Assembly (NCBI RefSeq): GCF_014641555.1
Contig: NZ_BMHY01000001.1
Span: 775,706-839,705, forward strand
Length of the DNA: 64,000 nucleotides
Origin: Paenibacillus radicis (ex Gao et al. 2016)
GTDB taxonomy: Bacteria > Bacillota > Bacilli > Paenibacillales > Paenibacillaceae
Direction of reading: 5' to 3'
Both the position numbers and the translations under genes were made by a program. The notes beneath the pieces were generated by a model. That model did not search any database. It was not told the DNA's origin and was given only the letters and a program-made list of their open reading frames with translations. Within the stretch, counting starts at the first letter, position 1; every line of letters begins with the position of its first letter. Of this stretch, positions 8,595 through 14,794 are shown piece by piece.

Positions 8595-8801
8595 ATGCCA
8601 AAAGGCGTAAGCTGCAGCGTATCGAATTGCTCGTTCTGGAAGGAAGGAAATAATTGCAACGCTGAATCCATTTCCATTGATATTGATCAGCATGCTGGAT
8701 TTGGGGAAGAGTTTGCTTCTGACGATCTGGGGCTGTTTCATCAGGATCAAGCGGCTCAATCGTCCGCGACTTGCTGCGACACATTCAAACCGAAGGGGTG
8801 A
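8595..8801 (+). CDS. DUF1540 Cys-rich small protein
   Basis: 68 residues. The N-terminus MPKGVSCSVSNCSFWKEGNN followed by CNAESISID is the DUF1540 signature (C-x4-C-x3-W-x-x-G-N-x-C); a further Cys pair near the C-terminus (ATCCDTF) makes a probable metal-binding site. The family is small, common in spore formers and functionally uncharacterised. ATG 8595 is chosen because a perfect SD (8579-8587) precedes it. The stop lies six bases before the following membrane-protein gene, whose SD spans it. Confidence 0.88.
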   Translation: MPKGVSCSVSNCSFWKEGNNCNAESISIDIDQHAGFGEEFASDDLGLFHQDQAAQSSATCCDTFKPKG

Positions 8802-8807
8802 CCGGGG

Positions 8808-9251
8808 ATGGCTACGGACCGAAGGGATGAACGCGAGAAGGACTTGATTGATGACGACCGGCCCGAAAAAACAGATTTTCCGACTTATAACGTAGCAGCT
8901 CCAAACGGGCTGCCGGGAATTAGCAATAATTATTATAATGATCTCAATGAGGAGATGGCTTCCGACTTCGCAGTTGGCAGTACCGTCTCCTATGTACCAA
9001 GGAAAGAAAAAGAAGAAACGGTCGTCGAAAGAGAAGAGAGCGGCGGTGCCGCTCTGGGATGGGTAGCGCTGGTGTTCGCGGTAGCTTCCTGGTTCTTATG
9101 GCCGATTCTGATGGGCTTATCATCAGTTGCGCTTGGCTATATGGCTTATCGTCAAGGGGCGCGTGCGCTTGGCGGCTGGGCAATAGCAATCGGTCTGATT
9201 GCTGTACTGCTTTCTGCGGTCATCGTCCCGCTTTACTACGCGATAATCTAA
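8808..9251 (+). CDS. Membrane protein with DUF4190-like C-terminus
   Basis: 147 residues. The hydrophilic, Asp/Asn-rich N-terminal ~80 residues (ATDRRDEREKDLIDDDRPEK) are followed by two or three membrane segments (GWVALVFAVASWFLWPILMG; GYMAYRQGARALGGWAIAIG; VLLSAVIVPLYYAII) typical of DUF4190-like small membrane proteins. ATG follows AAGGGGTGA, which overlaps the DUF1540 stop, so the genes are co-transcribed. Function unknown. Confidence 0.82.
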   Translation: MATDRRDEREKDLIDDDRPEKTDFPTYNVAAPNGLPGISNNYYNDLNEEMASDFAVGSTVSYVPRKEKEETVVEREESGGAALGWVALVFAVASWFLWPILMGLSSVALGYMAYRQGARALGGWAIAIGLIAVLLSAVIVPLYYAII

Positions 9252-9280
9252 GCGAAGGCTATAGCGGTTTTAGAATTGTA

Positions 9281-9317
9281 GAAACCCTGCGTTTTTCTAA
9301 ACGCAGGGTTTCTTTTT
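9281..9317 (+). terminator. Terminator after the small membrane-protein gene
   Basis: GAAACCCTGCGTTT / AAACGCAGGGTTTC around TTCT, followed by TTTTT. A long, perfect stem. Confidence 0.9.
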
Positions 9318-9353
9318 GCTCGATGACCGGAACAACACTGAAAGGTAAAGAAA

Positions 9354-9376
9354 GCTGCCGACAATTTCTCGGCAGC
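9354..9376 (-). terminator. Stem-loop, possible minus-strand terminator
   Basis: GCTGCCGA (9354-9361) pairs with TCGGCAGC (9369-9376); on the minus strand TTTCTTTACC follows. It may stop read-through from relQ, but it lies 550 bp beyond that gene. Confidence 0.4.
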
Positions 9377-9429
9377 CTGTAGTGCAAATATAAACTTTTA
9401 TTGAGCCACCAAAGGCTCATATAACGATC

Positions 9430-9617
9430 AAAATGCAAAAGTGCATGTTGATGAACTCCAATGTGCTTTAAAATACTGATCAAAATGCAAAAGTACATTT
9501 GAAATCGCTCCATTATGCGGTTTCGATGTCCTTTAGGCTGATCAACCTGCACATTTACATTTTGAAGCGGCAAACCGTCGAATATTAGACGAACAAACTG
9601 TAGTTTTACATTTTGAT
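9430..9617. repeat. Four-copy AAAATGCAAAAGTGCA array (direct-direct-inverted-inverted), locus 2
   Basis: Direct copies at 9430-9445 and 9482-9497 (AAAATGCAAAAGTACA); inverted copies at 9548-9563 (TGCACATTTACATTTT) and ~9599-9614 (TGTAGTTTTACATTTT). Spacings (52, 66 and 51 bp between starts) reproduce those at 5676-5860, while the spacers are different sequence. It lies between converging genes. Confidence 0.7.
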
Positions 9618-9751
9618 TGTGCCATTTCACCCAAACTTTGCTCTTAACAGCTCCAGTATGGGGATTATGAGCCGAACGATGAGGACAAGTAAACATAAAT
9701 TATACTTCGAACCCTACAAAAACTGTTCGGAGGTGTGCTACTTAAGGGAAA

Positions 9752-9870
9752 GCGGAGCGATTTGAGTTCAGGATGACTTTTTGCCGATTCTATTCATCAT
9801 TCATCGTGTAAGCGATAGAAGATGGAATCAAGAATGGCAGCATGAACCAAAGCGCGCAGCGATCCCTGGG
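9752..9870 (+). repeat. Dispersed ~120-bp block, copy 2
   Basis: Homologous to 5512-5630: AGCGGAGCGA, GAGTTCAGG, GGAATCAAGAA and GGCAGCATGAACC recur in order, ending in GCGCAGCGA. Here it follows the four-copy array, whereas at locus 1 it precedes it. Confidence 0.6.
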
Positions 9871-9924
9871 TTTGCTCGAACGAGCGCGCAGTGATCCCTA
9901 GGTTTGCTCGAACAAGCGCGCAGC
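9851..9924. repeat. 32-bp tandem repeat, about 2.3 copies
   Basis: Units start at 9851, 9883 and 9915 with AGCGCGCAG; the first two continue through GATCCCT-GGTTTGCTCGAAC with two differences. The inner GCTCG-AAC-GAGC can fold into a small hairpin. The third, partial unit ends just before the relQ stop at 9928-9930. Confidence 0.75.
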
Positions 9925-9927
9925 AAC

Positions 9928-10557
9928 TCATTCAATAGTGAGCGCGAAATGCTTAATCACTTTTTCATTCAATGCCAGCATTCGCTGGTCGAGCGTACTA
10001 ATCATATCCGCCGATTCCTTCAACTGTTGTCTAATTTCCGGAGGGATGCCCTCATGGAATTTATAATAAATTTTATGCTCCAGACTGGCCCAGAAATCCA
10101 TAGCACTTGTCCGGATTTGAATCTCGACTAATACGTTCTCCATACGATTCGTAAGAAAAACAGGAATCTCGACGATCAGATGAACGCTTTTATAACCATT
10201 GGGCTTTGGATCTTTAACATAGTCCTTCACTTCAATGACTTTGACGTCGGATTGCTTGCAAATCATATCGAGAATTTGATAAATATCGTTTGAAAAAGAG
10301 CAAATAACCCGTACACCGGCAATGTCCCGGATGTGGGATTTGGCATTTTCCAGCGAAATTTCGAGATTTTTGCGTCTAAGCTTTTCCATTACACTTTCCG
10401 GTGTCTTGATACGCGTCTTAACATGCTCGATGGGGTTGTAGTCATGAATAAATTGAAATTCTTCATTCAATATGTTGAGTTTCGTCTCCACTTCATCAAG
10501 TGCAAATTTATACGTAAGAAAAAAGTGCGCCCATTGCTTTAACTGATTTTGTTTCAT
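9928..10557 (-). CDS. relQ: Small alarmone synthetase RelQ ((p)ppGpp synthetase, SAS1)
   Basis: 209 residues, a synthetase-only RelA/SpoT-fold protein matching Bacillus YjbM/RelQ (211 aa). It transfers pyrophosphate from ATP to GDP/GTP to make the stringent-response alarmone. Motifs: DIAGVRVICSF, DPKPNGYKSVHLIVE (substrate loop) and VLVEIQIRTSAMDFWASLEH. No HD hydrolase or TGS domain is present. The start ATG follows AGGAGTGAA. It is monocistronic; its 3' end abuts tandem repeats with no obvious terminator. Confidence 0.93.
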   Translation of the reverse strand: MKQNQLKQWAHFFLTYKFALDEVETKLNILNEEFQFIHDYNPIEHVKTRIKTPESVMEKLRRKNLEISLENAKSHIRDIAGVRVICSFSNDIYQILDMICKQSDVKVIEVKDYVKDPKPNGYKSVHLIVEIPVFLTNRMENVLVEIQIRTSAMDFWASLEHKIYYKFHEGIPPEIRQQLKESADMISTLDQRMLALNEKVIKHFALTIE

Positions 10558-10678
10558 CGTAAAGGTTCACTCCTAAATAATTTACTTCGAATCTATTCTG
10601 CATGTCCTATTGTACCATGTTCTCTGACAGATTTCCTTTCTACCGGAAAGGCATCCCCGCATTGTCATTAAATTTGGA

Positions 10679-10707
10679 TTGAACGGGCGGCGAATTTTAC
10701 CTATAAT
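10679..10707 (+). promoter_or_regulatory. SigA promoter for the ABC ATPase-hydrolase pair
   Basis: TTGAAC (10679-10684), 17-bp spacer, TATAAT (10702-10707), 25 bases before ATG 10732. Confidence 0.75.
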
Positions 10708-10731
10708 TCTTTATATGGGAGGGAACGGACT

Positions 10732-11532
10732 ATGATTATTGATATTAATAAGGCACGTTGGGAACGCAATGACGAATTGATATTGAAGGATGTCAATTGG
10801 CAGGTTAAGGAAGGCGAGCATTGGTGTCTGCTTGGCCTAAACGGCTCAGGCAAAACAACGCTGCTCAATATGATAAATGGATACATCTGGCCAAGCAACG
10901 GAGAAATTACGGTACTAGGCAAGAAATTTGGAGAATATGATTTGCGCGAGCTTCGTAAGAGCATTGGATGGGTCAGTACATCGCTTCAGCAAAAACTGTA
11001 TGGCAGTGAAACAGCGCTTCATATCGTGCTTAGCGGAAAGTTTGCAACGATAGGCCTCTACGACCAGACGGATGATGAAGACAAGGAGCAGGCGCTCTCA
11101 TTAATGACAAGCCTTGGCTGCGCATCGCTCGTCAGCCGCACATACGATACGCTGTCCCAAGGACAGCGGCAGCGGGTTCTTATTGCCAGAGCGTTGATGG
11201 CGAAGCCTAAATTGCTCATTCTGGATGAGCCTTGTACAGGCTTGGATGTGTTTGCAAGAGAGCAGCTGCTTGGCATGATTAATAAAGTCGTTGCTCGTGA
11301 CGATGCGCCAACTGTCATTTACGTTACCCATCATATCGAGGAAATATTGCCTTGTTTCAATAAGACCTTGCTGTTGAAGCAAGGAGAGGTATTTGATTCC
11401 GGTGCCACGGAGCAGGTTTTGACTTCAGATGTTATGAGCCGGTTTTTTGATGTACCAGTTGAAGTTGAGCGCAGGGACGGGCGCAATTGGCTGTTTGTCA
11501 AGCAAACGGAGCCATTATGGACCTCCAGCTAA
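10732..11532 (+). CDS. ABC transporter ATP-binding protein (YlmA/ModF-like)
   Basis: 266 residues with a single nucleotide-binding domain: Walker A GLNGSGKTT (~residues 35-43), signature TLSQGQRQR, Walker B LLILDEPCTGLD and switch His in YVTHHIEEI. Closest in pattern to Bacillus YlmA, an ABC ATPase with no assigned permease. No permease gene adjoins; instead it overlaps the start of a large alpha/beta hydrolase by 16 bases. Either the partner is elsewhere or the hydrolase's membrane domain is relevant (inference). RBS: GGAGGGAACGG. Confidence 0.9.
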   Translation: MIIDINKARWERNDELILKDVNWQVKEGEHWCLLGLNGSGKTTLLNMINGYIWPSNGEITVLGKKFGEYDLRELRKSIGWVSTSLQQKLYGSETALHIVLSGKFATIGLYDQTDDEDKEQALSLMTSLGCASLVSRTYDTLSQGQRQRVLIARALMAKPKLLILDEPCTGLDVFAREQLLGMINKVVARDDAPTVIYVTHHIEEILPCFNKTLLLKQGEVFDSGATEQVLTSDVMSRFFDVPVEVERRDGRNWLFVKQTEPLWTSS

Positions 11533-13832
11533 ATCCAATTCCATCTAGAAGAAAGAGATTTGCGTCTTGGCTGAGCATACGAATCGCCAACCGTCTGGAG
11601 CATGACAGCTATATTTGGCGATGCAGCTCGGCAGCACTGCTCATTTTTAGCTCTTTTCTATCAGGTCTCGCAGCGCTTGGCATGCCAACCGGTTTTGGCG
11701 CGCTAGCAGACATCGGTGCATTTGTATTGGCCAGCGGCACGGCACTTATTTTTGTATCTCAAGTTATTGCCATTTTGTTATCGTTGATGCTTTTGCCGGT
11801 GCCGCGTTTATTTATCGGATTTTTAGGTTATACGGCGACTTTGGCTTATTTCGTCTTCTTTCACTTATCATTTGGCTTATGGCCTTCAGTATGGATGGCC
11901 GGAGCTTATGCGATAGCAGGTGCGTTTATCGGCATCGCCGCGGGCTGGATTTGGCGCTATAAGCTCAGAGGTGTCAAATGGGTGGCGGCCGCAACTGTGA
12001 TATCAGCTATTACGGCTGCTGCTATTTTATATCCGCTGGGGGAAGGCGGAGCGGAGCCTTCCACATTGTTTGATGCCGATACGGACGCTGCAGACGTAAC
12101 TGCTGCTCCCGTTATTGGACCTGACCAACTTCAATTAGCGAATCCTTCAGAGCCAGGGAGCTTTCAGTATCGGGAATTTACTTACGGCAGCGGTGACGAT
12201 CGCCAGCGCAAGTTATTCCGTAGCGGTGCTGAGCTTATTACGGACTCTGTTGATGCTTCTGGCTATATCTCGAATTGGCCATGGCTGAAACAGCTGTTTT
12301 GGGGATTTGATGAGGAAAAGCTGCCTGTAAACGGAACGGTCTGGATGCCAGAAGGTGAAGGACAGTTCCCGCTCGTTCTGATCGTCCATGGCAATCATCT
12401 AATGGAGGATTTCTCAGACGGCGGCTATCGCTATCTGGGCGAGCTTCTGGCAAGCCGGGGAATGATTGCTGTCTCGGTGGATGAAAACTTCTTGAATTAT
12501 TCTGCTTGGTCGGGTATTCCAGATCAAGATTTCAAAGTTCGGGCGTGGATGCTGCTTAAGCATTTGCAGCAAATCCAATCGTTCAATGAACAGGCGGGCA
12601 ACGCTTTTTACGGGAAAGTCGATTTGGAGCAGGTAGCGCTTGTTGGTCATTCCAGAGGAGGCCAAGCGGTCGCGATGGCTGCAGCTAAGGATCAATGGTT
12701 CGCGGAGGACAAATCCCTGCAAAGCTTGGATTCGATTCAGATCAAATCGATTGTTGCGATGGCGCCGACCGACAAGGAAATTGACGATAAGTTAGCCATG
12801 CTTCAGGATGTCAACTATTTGACGCTGCAAGGTGCACGCGATGCAGATGTGAACAGCTTTTACGGCGACCGGCAGTATAGCCGGACCAGTTTTTCACAGA
12901 ATACGGGGGTGCAGAATCATTTCAAAGCCTCGTTATACATCGCAGAAGCCAATCACAGCCGATTCAATTCCGATTGGGGAACGATGGATGAAAGCTTGCC
13001 AGGAGGTTTGCTGCTGAATCAGAAGGGGATGCTGAAGGCCGAGGAGCAGAGGCGCATTGCTAAAGTGTATGTGTCAGCTTTTCTCGAAACGACGTTGAAC
13101 GGTAAGGAGGGCTATGAGCCGCTATTTCAAGATTATCGCTCAGGGATGGATTGGCTGCCTGCATCAACCGGCTATGTGAGCCGTTACGAGGATTCCAGCT
13201 TTGCTGCGGCTGCAACATTCGAGGAACATTCAAACGAACCTACACTTCCCGCTGGCGGAAAGCTGGAGACGGACGGTATGCTTCAAATGTCGAACTCCAG
13301 CTCCGCGGATGACAACAGTACGGGAACAAAAGGCGTCGTCATCGAATGGGAAGACAGCGGATCTTTAACATTAAATCTTCCCGAATCGTACAGCACAGCC
13401 GTAGCGGAGGATGAACAGCATGTTCTTACGTTCTCGATCGCTAATCTAGCAATGGAACTGGAGCCGGAGCATGCGGGAGACGCGTCTGGCGGTAGTACAG
13501 CAGATACGATTTTACCGTCGCAGCCCAACATTGCTATCGAAATCGTAACAACGGATGGAAGCAGCGTGGAGCTGCCGCTTGAACAGTTTATGGAAGTGCC
13601 AAGTCCGTTCGACTCCACCTATCTGACAATTCCTTGGCTGGAGAAGCGCATAAAAGACGGCAAGTACAAAGATTCTGCAGAACCTGTATTTCAAACCTAC
13701 CGGCTGCCGCTTGCTCATTTTGCGGAGGAAGCGGGACTTTCATTATCCGATTTGCAGGTTTCAGAAATTTCTTTCCGCGTAGGTGAAGGCCCGGGTAAAG
13801 TAATTTTGGACGATATCGGTTTCTCGCAATAA
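11517..13832 (+). CDS. Membrane-anchored alpha/beta hydrolase with C-terminal beta-rich domain
   Basis: 771 residues. Residues ~30-170 form four or five membrane segments. An alpha/beta hydrolase domain follows, with oxyanion-type LIVHGNHLMED (~residue 285) and nucleophile elbow GHSRGGQA (Ser379); candidate acid and base are downstream (ANHSRFN). The last ~250 residues are acidic and Ser/Thr-rich, ending in a beta-sandwich-like segment (EISFRVGEGPGKVILDDIGF). ATG 11517 after GGAG overlaps the ABC gene. Substrate unknown; the core resembles PET-hydrolase/chlorophyllase-like enzymes, but that is tentative. The bulk probably faces the cell exterior. Confidence 0.82.
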   Translation: MDLQLNPIPSRRKRFASWLSIRIANRLEHDSYIWRCSSAALLIFSSFLSGLAALGMPTGFGALADIGAFVLASGTALIFVSQVIAILLSLMLLPVPRLFIGFLGYTATLAYFVFFHLSFGLWPSVWMAGAYAIAGAFIGIAAGWIWRYKLRGVKWVAAATVISAITAAAILYPLGEGGAEPSTLFDADTDAADVTAAPVIGPDQLQLANPSEPGSFQYREFTYGSGDDRQRKLFRSGAELITDSVDASGYISNWPWLKQLFWGFDEEKLPVNGTVWMPEGEGQFPLVLIVHGNHLMEDFSDGGYRYLGELLASRGMIAVSVDENFLNYSAWSGIPDQDFKVRAWMLLKHLQQIQSFNEQAGNAFYGKVDLEQVALVGHSRGGQAVAMAAAKDQWFAEDKSLQSLDSIQIKSIVAMAPTDKEIDDKLAMLQDVNYLTLQGARDADVNSFYGDRQYSRTSFSQNTGVQNHFKASLYIAEANHSRFNSDWGTMDESLPGGLLLNQKGMLKAEEQRRIAKVYVSAFLETTLNGKEGYEPLFQDYRSGMDWLPASTGYVSRYEDSSFAAAATFEEHSNEPTLPAGGKLETDGMLQMSNSSSADDNSTGTKGVVIEWEDSGSLTLNLPESYSTAVAEDEQHVLTFSIANLAMELEPEHAGDASGGSTADTILPSQPNIAIEIVTTDGSSVELPLEQFMEVPSPFDSTYLTIPWLEKRIKDGKYKDSAEPVFQTYRLPLAHFAEEAGLSLSDLQVSEISFRVGEGPGKVILDDIGFSQ

Positions 13833-13838
13833 ACAGCA

Positions 13839-13876
13839 AAAAGGCAATTCGTCGATGAGACGGTTGCCTTTTTTTG
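13839..13876 (+). terminator. Terminator after hydrolase gene
   Basis: AAAAGGCAA / TTGCCTTTT with inner CGTC/GACG pairing, followed by a T run. It also faces the convergent transporter gene. Confidence 0.85.
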
Positions 13877-13892
13877 GATGCACTCTTTGCTC

Positions 13893-14588
13893 CTACTGTT
13901 CCTCTTTAAATTTGAAACTCCTTGCTGCATAGAGGAATGGAGTAGAACACACCGAGACGAGAAATTTAATGATATAGGTGGATAAAAATACGGATAGCCA
14001 CACTTTCATCTCATACATGCCAGCGAATGCAATCGTGCAGAAAATAAGCGTATCGACAAGCTGGCTGACAACGGTGCTTCCGTTATTTCGAATCCAAAGC
14101 TGGTTAGGTGCGGGAAAGGCCCGCTTCAGCATGGAATAAATACGAACGTCAAGAAACTGGCTGACAAAATAAGCGCATAAGCTGCCAAGTGCGATTTGCG
14201 GCAGCAAGCCAAAGATCGTCTTCATCGCATCCTGCGACTGCTGTGCCATTTCATTGCCGGACGGCTCGAACAGCAAAGCCAACTGCATGATGGCCGTTGA
14301 AGCAATCAAAGTGAAGAAGCCAAACCATACCGCCTTCTTGGCCGCTTTCTCTCCATACTTTTCGTTGAGCAAGTCGGAGGCCAAATAGATCGTGCCGTAC
14401 ATCGTGTTGCCAAGTGTAATGACGATGCCAAAAGGCATATCAATCGTCTTAACGACCTGAATATTGGCAAGCACGGTGGCCATGCCGATCCATGCGTAGA
14501 CCCCTATTCGTCCGAACAGCCGGTAAGAAAGAAGGAAAAGGGAGAAATGGACGAGCATAAAGAAGACGCCTAACGACAAATTAAACAT
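13893..14588 (-). CDS. Queuosine precursor transporter (YhhQ/QPTR family)
   Basis: 231 residues, five or six membrane segments. VUT family (formerly DUF165): NTMYGTIYLASDLLNEKYGE and SQFLDVRIY match the conserved core that takes up queuosine precursors such as preQ1 or preQ0 for tRNA wobble modification. The upstream preQ1-type riboswitch independently supports this role. RBS TAGGAGG is part of the riboswitch. Bacillus ypdP is the likely counterpart. It is monocistronic, with a promoter at 14686-14714. Confidence 0.92.
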   Translation of the reverse strand: MFNLSLGVFFMLVHFSLFLLSYRLFGRIGVYAWIGMATVLANIQVVKTIDMPFGIVITLGNTMYGTIYLASDLLNEKYGEKAAKKAVWFGFFTLIASTAIMQLALLFEPSGNEMAQQSQDAMKTIFGLLPQIALGSLCAYFVSQFLDVRIYSMLKRAFPAPNQLWIRNNGSTVVSQLVDTLIFCTIAFAGMYEMKVWLSVFLSTYIIKFLVSVCSTPFLYAARSFKFKEEQ

Positions 14589-14599
14589 AATGAAACGAA

Positions 14600-14640
14600 C
14601 CTCCTAGTTTTGATAACGCGGGAGTTTGCGAACCGCGGGT
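14600..14640 (-). promoter_or_regulatory. PreQ1-I riboswitch, translational type
   Basis: Read on the minus strand: CGCGG / CCGCG stem, loop TTCGCAAACTC, then the A-rich tail TTATCAAAACTAGGAGG, matching the compact preQ1-I layout (stem, C-containing loop, CAAAAC tail). Loop CTCC can pair with the SD GGAG to form the pseudoknot that hides the ribosome site when preQ1 is bound. It lies directly before a queuosine-precursor transporter. Confidence 0.82.
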
Positions 14641-14685
14641 TGCTGTGGCGCAGAGCAACGTGTATGATGGTTTTCTGCCCTAGTC

Positions 14686-14714
14686 ATTATAATCGCTCGT
14701 TCGGTTATGGGCAA
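14686..14714 (-). promoter_or_regulatory. SigA promoter of the queuosine transporter
   Basis: On the minus strand TTGCCC (14709-14714), 17-bp spacer, TATAAT (14686-14691). The leader of ~90 nt contains the preQ1 riboswitch. Confidence 0.8.
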
Positions 14715-14794
14715 TAGCAAAATCCTTTCCTTAGGACAAATCAGCAATGATACAATATTTTAATACTTACGCTATAAAGGAGCGATTAGGAACG

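Noticed and set aside
9259..9696. 145-residue minus-strand frame
   Set aside because: It runs through a terminator and the four-copy repeat array, with no SD.
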